Below are positions 1-7,443 of a stretch of DNA of 15,711 bases, piece after piece; positions within the stretch are counted from its first letter, which is position 1; every line of letters starts with the position of its first letter. Location of the stretch: positions 70,178 through 85,888 of the forward strand of contig MU631690.1 of assembly GCA_026770615.1 (NCBI GenBank), given 5' to 3'. Source of the DNA: Pavlovales sp. CCMP2436 (taxonomy: Eukaryota; Haptophyta; Pavlovophyceae; Pavlovales). The notes beneath the pieces are model-generated. The model saw nothing but the letters and a program-made list of their open reading frames with translations. It was not told the origin of the DNA and did no database searches. The position numbers were made by a program, and so were the translations under genes.

Positions 1-511
1 CCGCCATCCGCTACCGTGCCGACCGCTAAAGTCGGACATGTTGCCCACAAAGTACTCAAACATGATCGCGCGGACCCGGCAGTTAAAGAGATCAAAGCGC
101 CACGCGCAAGCGCCACGCGCCACCCAACGCAGCGCACCTCAGAGTTTATTCGGACATGTTGCCCACAAAGTACACAAAACCGCATCGGATTCGACCGTGC
201 CCAACCATGCCTCCACCCAGCCTGCCGGACTCTACCGCCCGCCCACCCAGGCCACGACGACCCAACCGGACTCAACTCGAACCGACCATGACCAACCATG
301 ACCTACCCGGACCTACCAAGACCCGCTCAACCCCTGCAACGACTCCTCAATGATGCACAAATAAAATACCCGTATTGCACAACTACGCACCAAACACGAC
401 ACTCACGAGACACACACGGGAAACACCCAAGGCAAACGGGAAACGCTGATGAAACTGACAGATTCGCTGATGCCGCTAAAGTGCCCTGCTGCCCCCTAAG
501 GTAGGTCTCGC
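1..511. other. C-rich left flank, no convincing gene
   Basis: No open frame here has recognisable protein features. The short overlapping frames are rich in Pro, Thr, Arg and His, as expected from C-rich non-coding DNA. Composition changes to more AT-rich sequence near 505-515, where viral coding begins. I take this stretch as host flank or a degenerate terminal region of the viral element. No inverted copy of it was seen at the other end of the element, near 7443. A nearly exact direct repeat inside it is listed separately. Confidence 0.5.
32..178 (+). repeat. 29-bp direct repeat pair
   Basis: Positions 32-60 and 150-178 match at 28 of 29 bases, beginning TCGGACATGTTGCCCACAAA; the single mismatch is near the 3' end. 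The copies are 118 bp apart and similarity stops outside them. They could be sub-terminal repeats of the viral element or a local host duplication. No third copy was seen in the window on either strand. Confidence 0.75.
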
Positions 512-805
512 ATGCTTGATTTGTCTGATGCAAAATCGATATTGATTAGCTGCGAGAGTTTCGAGCTCGATTCTATGGACTCACAAAAATCCATAGGGTC
601 TAATACTACCAACCTTCTTGCTTGCATTCCGCAGACGGTTGCCTATGGCGATATTTTAACTTACAAAACCGACGCAGCGCCGTTTATTTTGGCACGTCGC
701 AAGAATCTGTCTACTATTGTGATTGAGCTTTTAGACGAGAATCAAAATGCATATGACACCCAGGGTTTACCGTGGTCGTGTGTAATAGATGTCGATGTGC
801 ATTAA
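512..805 (+). pseudogene. C-terminal half of a Polinton-like minor capsid (penton-like) protein
   Basis: An open frame of 97 codons starts at ATG 512, with an in-frame TAA just upstream at 497-499. Residues about 4-12 (LSDAKSILI), a middle 'NLLACIP' strand, and a C-terminal segment 'STIVIELLDENQNAYD' followed by Gly, Trp and alternating hydrophobic residues match the pattern I know from the C-terminal end of minor capsid proteins of Polintons, Polinton-like viruses and adintoviruses. That family normally has about 150 more residues in front. A matching N-terminal half lies on the same strand at 3496-3950. I infer this is the 3' part of a split gene and not an independent small protein, although the ATG would allow translation. 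Family assignment is from pattern recall only. Confidence 0.5.
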
Positions 806-812
806 AAATCTG

Positions 813-824
813 GTGCAATTGCAC
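813..824. promoter_or_regulatory. 12-bp perfect palindrome in an intergenic gap
   Basis: GTGCAATTGCAC is its own reverse complement. It sits in the 34-bp gap between the TAA at 803-805 and the ATG at 840. It could be a dimeric protein-binding site upstream of the next viral gene, or chance. No second copy was noticed in the viral block. Confidence 0.3.
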
Positions 825-839
825 TAAGAACTCTACAAA

Positions 840-1202
840 ATGCAGTTCGGTAGATTTATTAAACGTGCCGCTGGATTTGGTGCAAAAGCCATTCCAGCTA
901 TTCAACGTTTTGGAAGTTTTGCAGGCAACATCCTCCACAAAGGCTCTGGAATAGGTTCTAAAGTTGCGCAAATTGCTAGGTCAGGACTAAATGCGCTTGA
1001 GAAATCTGAACTTGCAAAAATACCTGGTGTGGGGGAATTTATAGGGGTTGGTAGGGACGCTTCAAATTTCATTGATGCAGCGTCTCGCGCGGCCGGTCGT
1101 ATTGGTGATGTTGCCTCGAACGTGGGACAGAGCCAGGGCTTACGGAGTTTAACCTCGCAATTTGAGAAGGCTTCGACTGCACGACCGATTAGGTATGCAT
1201 AA
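840..1202 (+). CDS. Small Gly/Ala/Ser-rich amphipathic protein, pVI-like candidate
   Basis: A complete 120-codon frame from ATG 840 to TAA 1200-1202. The first 35 residues are basic and hydrophobic with repeated Gly and Phe (MQFGRFIKRAAGFG...), which suggests a membrane-active amphipathic helix. The rest is rich in Ala, Gly and Ser with helix-forming stretches around residues 50-95. Small proteins of this type lie among the capsid genes of adenoviruses, adintoviruses and Polinton-like viruses, where adenoviral pVI is an internal membrane-lytic protein. The assignment rests on composition and neighbourhood, not on conserved motifs. It lies 34 bp downstream of the capsid half-gene on the same strand and could be co-transcribed with it. 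The frame is intact. Confidence 0.55.
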   Translation: MQFGRFIKRAAGFGAKAIPAIQRFGSFAGNILHKGSGIGSKVAQIARSGLNALEKSELAKIPGVGEFIGVGRDASNFIDAASRAAGRIGDVASNVGQSQGLRSLTSQFEKASTARPIRYA

Positions 1203-1310
1203 CAAATTAAACTTAAAAAATACACTCATTCCTACTTTACAATTAAAATCTCACGTACTATTACAAAGCAAATTATAATGGAAACCCTTCCAGACATGTT
1301 CAATTACGTA

Positions 1311-2138
1311 TCACGACCTGTTGCCCCCCCAGCCGAAGTTGTTCGATCGTAAGGCTTGCATGCTTCCACGAGGTGACGCAGTTGTTGGAGTTTGCGGCGA
1401 TCTGAGTGGAGCCGATGTCACAGGAGTTCTTGGTTGCATCCGTTCGCCGACGACTCTGGCTGGTGATTGGAACGCACTTGGAGGGTAATACGGCGTAGGT
1501 ATTATCGGATCTTGCATTGGCTGGGTTGGTTGATACTCAGGCTGTGGATCGTAAGTAAAAGGTGCCCGTGCGCCTGATTCTGGGGGTGGTCGGCGGACTG
1601 GCTCGCCACCCAAGGCACGCGAACGCAACTCTGCTGGGCTTAGAAGTGGATTGTAAAGCACATCTGGTCCGCCGCCGATGCCTTGACGTGGTGCAAACGG
1701 GGATCGCATGTCAGTAAATGGTTGTTCGCGCGCACGCGACGACTTGATACCTGCTTGAAGACGCTCGGGAATAATTGTTCGTGAAAATAAAGGAACACCT
1801 GCCGAATCGTTGAGTGTGTCGGTAAATACAGCCGGCCTGGAAGTATTGAATATTGTGTTAGGCACGCGTTCGGCCCTCTCGAGGAGTTCTTCATCGTCTC
1901 GCGGCATAAGAACGGGTGTTGAGGTGTACACCAGTTTTTCACTTAGAGCATAATGATTAACTCCTGTCCAATATTGAGGCTTTCCCGTCCCTAGTACACC
2001 GGAGGGGCCAAATATAGGGTGAGCTGGGCCGTCGTATGGTTGACCGTTTAGAAGGTAGTTTGTTGTTTTGTTGCGTGGGTCCATATCGGTCCAATCGAGC
2101 ATTCTGTTTTTGTTGTTGCTGTCAACGTTTGTCGACAT
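1311..2138 (-). CDS. Hypothetical viral protein with Pro-rich C-terminus
   Basis: A complete 275-codon frame starts at ATG 2138. I do not recognise it. Residues 1-130 look like a structured domain rich in Asn, Thr, Pro and aromatic residues, with 'MLDWTDMDP' near the start and 'YWTGVNHYAL' at about residues 56-65. From about residue 140 it becomes low-complexity, rich in Pro, Ser, Arg, Gln and Tyr, so probably disordered. There are no membrane segments or cysteine clusters. It is convergent with the gene ending at 1202 across an AT-rich gap of about 110 bp. It lies directly downstream of the packaging ATPase on the same strand, 42 bp away. The location suggests a virion or assembly role; that is inference only. 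Confidence 0.7.
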   Translation of the reverse strand: MSTNVDSNNKNRMLDWTDMDPRNKTTNYLLNGQPYDGPAHPIFGPSGVLGTGKPQYWTGVNHYALSEKLVYTSTPVLMPRDDEELLERAERVPNTIFNTSRPAVFTDTLNDSAGVPLFSRTIIPERLQAGIKSSRAREQPFTDMRSPFAPRQGIGGGPDVLYNPLLSPAELRSRALGGEPVRRPPPESGARAPFTYDPQPEYQPTQPMQDPIIPTPYYPPSAFQSPARVVGERMQPRTPVTSAPLRSPQTPTTASPRGSMQALRSNNFGWGGNRS

Positions 2139-2180
2139 TTTACGATATGCAAATGCTTCATATTTTTATTCACTTTATCT

Positions 2181-2924
2181 TTATTTTTTATACGTTAGTT
2201 TAGCAAATTTGTTGTAAATGAGGTTGTTTGTAACATCCAGGAACATAAAACTGTGGGAGTCTCCTCCAGGTTTGAAGCAGTGGTTATATAGCTCTTGAAA
2301 CTCTTGTTTATCCCTAGGCACCAACTCGTCTCTGATGGAATCTAGTTCTCTCAAATTGCTCACTTTGAACATGAATAGAGCGCTAATAAGTTTGCGGATG
2401 GTGAGCGGGATTGACCTGTATGTTTGCGTAATAACCCACACACTGCACCTCAAATGTCTCCGGTTGCAAATGAGCTTTTCAAAGCTTGATCGCAAATTGT
2501 TATCCTTGAGACTTGACATATAATCGTCCACAATGATGAGTGTGTTCTCCTTCTTTTTTGACGTCGATTCAAGCTTAATAATAAGCGCCTCCAACGATGC
2601 CTTGCTAAGATCATGGTGGACCTTGTCATGATTTTTGAATGGCGAATCAGTCATGCTGGCAAACGAGGTTTCTGGGACGAACAAATGGACTGCATCGAAA
2701 ACACCAGCGTAAATTGAAGGGCTTGTTTGTGTCAATAGGCTTACGCTTAAACTGGTCTTTCCCGATCGTGGTGGACCGAGGAAGACAGCAAACATGGCCT
2801 GGTTCGGGAGTGGGGGCGGAACATTGCCGAGCGGGGCGTCTACCGAGAATTTGGGAATTGTGAGTTCGATGTTGTTTACCTCTTCTGTTACATGTTTGTT
2901 TGCTTGTTCGACTTGTTCGGTCAT
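2181..2924 (-). CDS. A32-like genome-packaging ATPase (FtsK/HerA superfamily)
   Basis: A complete 247-codon frame from ATG 2924. Walker A is GPPRSGKTS at residues 50-58, followed by a Ser-rich helix. Walker B is LIIVDD at about residues 129-134, after a Lys-rich loop. Downstream comes a stretch with 'CNRRHLRCSVWVITQTYRSI', the Arg-finger and sensor-like region typical of A32-type ATPases, where the usual pattern is RH..(hydrophobic)..(S/T)Q.Y..IP..IR. In Polintons, virophages, Polinton-like viruses and large DNA viruses this enzyme pumps DNA into the preformed capsid using ATP. About 250 residues is normal for the family, and all key residues are present, so the ORF is intact. It is the strongest evidence that the block derives from a double-jelly-roll virus. 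The 147-aa protein gene lies upstream and the 275-aa gene downstream on the same strand. Confidence 0.9.
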   Translation of the reverse strand: MTEQVEQANKHVTEEVNNIELTIPKFSVDAPLGNVPPPLPNQAMFAVFLGPPRSGKTSLSVSLLTQTSPSIYAGVFDAVHLFVPETSFASMTDSPFKNHDKVHHDLSKASLEALIIKLESTSKKKENTLIIVDDYMSSLKDNNLRSSFEKLICNRRHLRCSVWVITQTYRSIPLTIRKLISALFMFKVSNLRELDSIRDELVPRDKQEFQELYNHCFKPGGDSHSFMFLDVTNNLIYNKFAKLTYKK

Positions 2925-2947
2925 GATGTTACTTGTTTTTGTTTTTT

Positions 2948-3391
2948 TTACACATATCTAATTGAAAGGCGGGCCGGGGACTGCGACTGGTAACGAGGCT
3001 GTTGCGGTTCTTGCTGCCGAACCTCTTCCTCCCTAGGCGGTGGTACAGGCTTGGGCTGCGGTGTGTTAAAGCCGTATTTTGTAGCCAGACGGAGTGCTAA
3101 TTCGTACTCGTTTATGGCATCTTGGTTTGCTTTTAACTCCGCTGCAGCGGCTAAACGGATTGCTTTTGCATCTGCAAGGATTTCCAGCCTTCGAGCATTT
3201 GCCTTGAGGTAGTTTAATTTTTGCGCTGCGGAATGGACTCTTTTAGGTTTTGCAACTGGTACTACATCGGGTTGTGTTTGAGGTTGAGTTGCAGGTTGAG
3301 TTGCAGGTGAGTCTTGAAGTGGTGCGATCTGTAGCATTGATTCTCCTTCAGTAACCTGCTGCAATGGTACGGGAATCTGGACTTTTTCCAT
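2948..3391 (-). CDS. Hypothetical Gln/Pro-rich viral protein with Ala-rich helix
   Basis: I start this gene at ATG 3391 (MEKVQIPVPLQQ). The open frame extends upstream to 3676, but that part overlaps the plus-strand capsid gene and looks like its shadow. The product is 147 residues. A Gln/Thr/Pro-rich stretch (residues about 28-45) is followed by 'KPKRVHSAAQKLNYLKANA' and a long Ala/Leu/Glu/Lys helix at about residues 55-105, possibly a coiled coil. The tail is rich in Pro, Gln and Arg. The layout resembles small internal or scaffold proteins, but I do not recognise the family. It ends 23 bp before the ATPase start, so both probably share a transcript from the promoter at 3392-3495. Confidence 0.6.
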   Translation of the reverse strand: MEKVQIPVPLQQVTEGESMLQIAPLQDSPATQPATQPQTQPDVVPVAKPKRVHSAAQKLNYLKANARRLEILADAKAIRLAAAAELKANQDAINEYELALRLATKYGFNTPQPKPVPPPREEEVRQQEPQQPRYQSQSPARLSIRYV

Positions 3392-3495
3392 TTGTCTTTG
3401 AAATTTTCTTTTATGATAGGGATTCAAATATTTATTGAAGTTGCAGTGTTCTAATCTGGATGTGAAATAAAAATAATGGTATACACTACTACACG
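3392..3495. promoter_or_regulatory. Divergent AT-rich intergenic promoter region
   Basis: This 104-bp AT-rich gap separates the minus-strand 147-aa gene from the plus-strand capsid half-gene, so it should hold promoters for both. It includes TTTATTGAAG and, close to the plus-strand start, AATAAAAATAAT. An upstream ATG at 3476-3478 opens a short frame in another register that stops after about 24 codons, so I keep 3496 as the capsid start. No specific viral promoter motif could be confirmed. Confidence 0.4.
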
Positions 3496-4011
3496 ATGGT
3501 TCTACACCGACTCTTTTTATCGTCCAAACAAGCCGATCGCTATCTGATTGGACTGAATCGAACCGATGCGCTGCAATTTGATCTGTTCCCTGGACTTTCT
3601 GTAAAGAGTAACGAAGACATGTACGTTCGGGTCGAGTCGGCAAGCATACCAATTGTGCGTCCCAACTTGAATTCAACTAACAACAATTTAGTATTGCTTA
3701 CTGGTGCTGATCAATATTTGACTGCTACAGTTCCAGTTGAAAATTACACGAGCGGTGCCGATCTTGCAACTGCCATGAATGCTACAATTTCTTTTCAGGT
3801 TGCCGGCTTAACTTGTTCGTATAGCAAATTTTCAAATAAGTTGACTTTTGAACACAGCCAGTCGCAATCGATAACACTTATTACTGCAACGTCAACAATG
3901 CAGCTTATTGGAATTAACGAGGTAGAAAATCTTGTTATCCCGTCGGGAGTTGCTGGCAGAGCGACCGTCAAAGACCCAGCAGCCGCGATGGTTGCTCCAG
4001 CCCTTGAATAA
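3496..4011 (+). pseudogene. N-terminal half of a Polinton-like minor capsid protein, cut at about 3950
   Basis: The frame from ATG 3496 has the layout of the N-terminal part of Polinton-type minor capsid proteins: 'FLSSKQADRY' near the start, then 'ALQFDLFPGL', the strand 'MYVRVESASIP' (residues about 41-52), a loop with Asn and Thr, 'NNLVLLTGADQYLTATVP', 'NYTSGADLATAMNA', and 'MQLIGINEVENLV' at about residues 136-148. After about position 3950 the plus-strand reading loses this character, while the minus strand carries a different capsid-like frame. The true protein is therefore probably truncated near residue 150, and the last 20 codons read across a junction. The missing C-terminal half fits the frame at 512-805. 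Family membership is from pattern recall. Confidence 0.5.
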
Positions 4012-4365
4012 TAAGCTGAAACGACGTTGGCTCCAGTCGGCGAAAGAGTCGAGACGTTAAAATCTGCAACTCCGCGGACGGTACCTCCAGAACGCAAGGA
4101 ATCCAGATCCGTAGTAAAATCCTGAGTAAGGCCGAACAAAGCGCCAAATTCATCGATCTGGGAGATCAACGTCGACCCAAAGAAACCCGAAAGCGACTGA
4201 ATGCAAGTGTGTCCGCCACCGTCAAGCGTCATCGCACCGGTGTTATTATTATTTATGGTATGGCTTAGTACGGTCTGGGTAGGGTTCAAATGGACACCCG
4301 GTGTTGAACGATAGCTCGTAAAGGACGCAATGAATTGCGGCGCCAGATGTCCTGATCAATGTTAT
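3950..4365 (-). pseudogene. Major-capsid-like fragment (N-terminal region)
   Basis: A minus-strand frame running from a stop near 4365 carries 'FTSYRSTPGVHLNPTQTV', then 'INNNNTGAMTLDGGGHTCI', 'STLISQIDEFGALFGL' and 'SRAGATIAAAGSLTVALP', reaching the junction near 3950. The LDGG(A/G)H..I..L pattern followed by 'G...(I/L)..I..Y..L' is one I associate with the start of algal Polinton-like major capsid proteins (double jelly-roll). Only about 130 residues of an expected 400-600 are present. There is no ATG: the open stretch can start only at a TTG (4289). The right part overlaps the end of the discoidin-like frame in another register, so a frameshift or second junction lies near 4300-4330. To the left it abuts the opposite-strand minor capsid half. 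The homology call is moderate. Confidence 0.4.
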
Positions 4366-5069
4366 TGTAATCCTCCAATATTTGTATGGAACGTGGGGCT
4401 GAGTTGTAACAAATGTTTCTGTTTTATTTGCTTGCCACGACTTGAATTGGAACGTCTCAACACTGACAAACGACGAGTTGTTATTGGAACCAGAGAGTGT
4501 CCATTGAAGGGGAGTTCCAGTTGTTAATGAAGTGGACGGGTTTATTTTATGAGATACCATTTTTACTGCCTCAGGATATTCCATCTGCACCCACTGATTT
4601 CCAACACCAGATGCTGAAAAGGCTAATTCTGCGCTAGCCCAATAAGTGCTGTCTATGCGATCAAAGCATTTCCACCCTATAAAAGCTGCGCTGCTTTGGT
4701 AGTACGAGCTTTGAGATGCTCTCCAACCCGTTGTAACCGGCCAGTTCGGATCGACGTTAATAAGTGTCTGGTTGTTAAATGCTGGGGAAACTTTGTTTAA
4801 AGCGTTGATGACGGCGGGATTGTAAGCGGGTGTTGCAATTACCTGGAAAGGTGTGTACTGGTTGTTGGTAGTTATTAGCCACGAATCAGATGCCGCTGTG
4901 CAGCTTAGAATCGTGATGGATTCCTTGGACAAGAGCAATTCAGAGTTTAAAAGTTCTAGATTGTCAAATATATTGTAAGAATCACCAGTGTTAGACCGTC
5001 CAATGATGTCTCCGGAGAAATATTAATCTTGCCCTATGGTTGTTGGAAGGCGTTTGTACGTAAAATCAT
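4249..5069 (-). pseudogene. Broken discoidin-like (F5/8 type C) virion protein gene
   Basis: The main open part (4249-4938, extendable to about 5019) holds a galactose-binding-like domain: 'WRASQSSYYQSSAAFIGWKCF' is cut here to its core WRAS...AFIGWKCFD, then STYWAS, 'QWVQMEYPEAVKMVSHKI', 'LQWTLSGSNNNSSFVSVE' and 'YKYWRITITL', ending in an E(L/I)xF strand. This is the order seen in F5/8C/discoidin domains, which bind glycans or membranes; in a virus it would suit receptor attachment. The likely start is ATG 5069, 13 bp after the 411-aa gene, but that frame meets TAG at 5034-5036. The discoidin frame itself is open only from about 5019, so a frameshift lies near 5010-5030. I call it a pseudogene. 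An independent shorter ORF using an internal start cannot be excluded. Confidence 0.6.
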
Positions 5070-5082
5070 TAATGTTTAAAGA

Positions 5083-6318
5083 TCAGAGTTCGTTTGAAAT
5101 AACGGAGAGACGTGAAATTGGGCAAACAATGCTCGTGTAATTGCTGTTTACAAGGACACCTCCGCAAATTCTAATAACGGGCTTGTAAATCTGCGAATAA
5201 AACGCAATGCTAGACGACGCTTCTGGGTTTACTGCTATTTGTGTGCTTCCCGCGTAGAAAACAATGTCGTAAATAATATCCGAGTTTGCAAAAATCATCG
5301 TATAAGCAATTGCCGGATTGAAGAAACTAAGAAGGCCGTTAAGCTCATCCTGGTACCGAGTAATGTCAAATTTAATCTGTCGTTTATTTGTTCTTTGCGA
5401 CCCTGTTGCTAAAACTTCTACGGTAATACGCTGTGTAGAGTCAACGACAACCCCAAGGCGACGATATGCCGGGTTTGCGACGTTTGCAAACGATCTAACA
5501 CCCATTGTAGGGTTCCAGAACAAATTGACAGTAGGTGAAGTATTTAACCCCATGTTAACTTTTGAAGAGTCGTCGCTCGCTGTAAAACGATAAATTTCGT
5601 AATAAATAGTACCTGTAGAAGTACCCCACGAGGCCGTATTGGGGTCAAAGGTACCGACGTATTTTCCAGTCGTGCGATCGTATGTAAGTACAGCATGTCC
5701 AAAACTCCCAGAAGTGCCACCAAACGTAACGTAAGGCTCCATCACAGCCTTCCATTTGGCGCATACCACCTCGGGAACGTCAAGCGAAGACCAACTAAAG
5801 ACTCGCTGTTGGGTCAAACCCGGTAGGTATTTATAAACAGTCAATTGGAATGTGGACTCTGCAACTGTACCCGATGGGAAAACGTGGTTAACAGTGAAAG
5901 TACTCTTTTTGGGGTCGGCAGTAGCTTCATCTTCAAGCTGCTTTGTATCACCCAACACGAATGCGCATCCGGCTGAAATTGTTTTTGTGCGTGAAAAGCT
6001 CCACTGCACTCCTACGGCTTTGGTCACCGCTAATCTTAGAGAAATTGGCAATGAGGCTTCTGCAACATAAGTAAGTGGTGTAGTAAATAGGGCGCTGTTG
6101 AACGGAAACACCAGCTCAGTATTGGACGTATCAACGGGTATCTTTTTCTTAATAACTTTAGCAAGGTCTCGCATTTGATTCTGGGGTGTCTCGCTGGCTG
6201 TGAAACTCAGCAGCGTTACTGCATCGGTTGTAACTGCGTACGGGTCGAACACATCCACCAGGCCACTTGTCGTGCTGATTGACCCATATACGTTCGACAT
6301 TGTACTTTTGCTAAACAT
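5083..6318 (-). CDS. 411-aa beta-rich putative virion protein, intact
   Basis: A complete frame from ATG 6318, with an alternative ATG at 6300. The product is rich in Ser, Thr, Val and aromatic residues, with many alternating hydrophobic strands and few long helices, as expected of a capsid, spike or fibre protein. Visible segments include a basic patch 'LAKVIKKKIPVD' at about residues 53-64, 'VFSWSSLDVPEVVCAKWKAV' in the middle and 'KFDITRYQDELNGLLSFFN' at about residues 320-340. I recognise no family; it lacks the N-terminal LDGG(A/G)H pattern of the capsid-like fragment nearby. It lies between the Pro-rich gene (10 bp upstream) and the discoidin-like gene, all on one strand, which suggests a structural operon-like block. 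It is the longest undamaged viral ORF in the window. Confidence 0.65.
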   Translation of the reverse strand: MFSKSTMSNVYGSISTTSGLVDVFDPYAVTTDAVTLLSFTASETPQNQMRDLAKVIKKKIPVDTSNTELVFPFNSALFTTPLTYVAEASLPISLRLAVTKAVGVQWSFSRTKTISAGCAFVLGDTKQLEDEATADPKKSTFTVNHVFPSGTVAESTFQLTVYKYLPGLTQQRVFSWSSLDVPEVVCAKWKAVMEPYVTFGGTSGSFGHAVLTYDRTTGKYVGTFDPNTASWGTSTGTIYYEIYRFTASDDSSKVNMGLNTSPTVNLFWNPTMGVRSFANVANPAYRRLGVVVDSTQRITVEVLATGSQRTNKRQIKFDITRYQDELNGLLSFFNPAIAYTMIFANSDIIYDIVFYAGSTQIAVNPEASSSIAFYSQIYKPVIRICGGVLVNSNYTSIVCPISRLSVISNEL

Positions 6319-6328
6319 TTTTTTTATT

Positions 6329-6970
6329 CTACATTCCAGCAGTCCGACGCATATTCATAAATAAATCAACAACCGTTTTGTGCACGCCAAATACAATGCC
6401 AATAGCTGAACGTCCCTTTTCCGACCCGAGATCACCGTATGCTTTTATAATTTTCTGCAAAATAATTTCGTTGTTTAGCAACCTTGCAATCTGTGCATTT
6501 CTATCCTGATCGTTTTTTGGTGGTCTTGAACGAAGGTCGGTCAACTTTCCAATTCTAGACATTTCGTCAGCGGACAGACCAAGAGCTAACTCCCCAAGCT
6601 GCTTTTGCCGGCGAGGAACCGAGGGTGGAGATTCGTAATTAGTGTACGACCCAGAAGGTCCTGCTTGACCTGCATATTCAACATAGGCCGGCTGGATTAG
6701 CGCCTTCCTCCCAGCGCTTTTGGTCCGGGTAAGAGCCGGAGTTGGTGGTTTCAAAGATGGTCCTGGTGGCGGGGCGAGCGCGGCGGGCGGTGATGGTGTC
6801 GGGGCCGTGAATGTAACCTCTTCTGAAAAAGTAACAAAGTTGAACTCTGATCAAATGCGATTGAAAAGTGAAGAACTGTCGGCAAGCGGAGAAGTAACTC
6901 TTGTAACCCCGTCTGCAAACTGCAAGTCCGGCCAAGCTATTCGTACTCTCAACGGAGAAGTATTCACGTT
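6329..6970 (-). pseudogene. 5'-truncated Pro-rich viral gene with in-frame TGA
   Basis: One reading frame looks coding from about 6970 to 6329. It has 'NVNTSPLRVRIAWPDLQFAD' at the upstream end, 'EFNFVTFSEEVTFTAPTP', a Pro/Ala-rich linker, then a basic and helical C-terminal part (SADEMSRIGKLTDLRS..., ending FGVHKTVVDLFMNMRRTAGM). It is interrupted by TGA at 6851-6853 and bounded by another TGA at 6971-6973. No in-frame ATG is found before about the middle of the gene. Its 5' end is therefore missing, and it abuts the 3'-truncated helicase fragment. Each TGA is one C-to-T change from CGA. Function is unknown; neighbours suggest a virion protein. Confidence 0.55.
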
Positions 6971-6981
6971 TCACAGCGAAT

Positions 6982-7443
6982 TTAGCGAGTGGGTGGGTTG
7001 ATGTCTAAGTTGATCCCTTTGTCGGTAATAGGCGGGGCTTTGCCGGTGATTCGCGGTTGGCACATTGTTTGCGGGAACCCGAGCGCTGCCACAACGCGCA
7101 GCTGCTGGGTCGGCGAACAGAAGACTGTATTGATGAGGCCGCCGTCCAGGACCAACTCTGAAAGCGTGGTGGTTTTCCCGCTGCCGGCCCAACCTGTGAC
7201 CATCGTCGGCTTGCATGAATCATGGTTGAGCTGTCCGAGCAGATCCGTGCGTCGCGGTTTGAAGTATGCCATTATCTCTTTGGTGTGAGCATCTGGGAGC
7301 AGCTGAAGCAACGTGATTGGAGGGGTCACGTCTTCCCCTTCCCCATCGCCATCGTCATTGATTTTAATTCTTGCCAAGCCGCATTTCAGCCCGTTTAACG
7401 TGCGGGTTGCGCAAACGGCCGGCATTGCCCCCTTGCTCTTCAT
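6982..7443 (-). pseudogene. N-terminal fragment of an SF1-type helicase
   Basis: Reading from ATG 7443, the product of about 153 residues has Walker A GWAGSGKTTT near residue 95, followed by 'NTVFCSPTQQLRVVAALGFP', which resembles motif Ia of RecD/Pif1-like superfamily 1 helicases (normally (A/C)(P/A)T..A). Motifs II-VI, including the DEAD/DE-type Walker B, are absent because the frame ends at a TAA near 6982, just after 'GINLDINPP'. A working enzyme would need several hundred more residues. Helicases with this core replicate or repair DNA; SF1 helicases occur in some Polinton-like viruses as well as in algal hosts. Direct abutment to the 5'-less Pro-rich gene suggests a deletion fused the two. 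The fragment starts at the right edge of the viral block. Confidence 0.55.

Noticed and set aside
32..178. Possible CRISPR-like or terminal repeat array
   Set aside because: Only two copies, uneven context, eukaryotic setting, and no inverted copy at the other end of the viral block.
6851..6973. Reassigned genetic code (TGA as an amino acid)
   Set aside because: Other genes in the window end normally at TGA and use TGG for Trp; nonsense mutation in a decaying gene is simpler.
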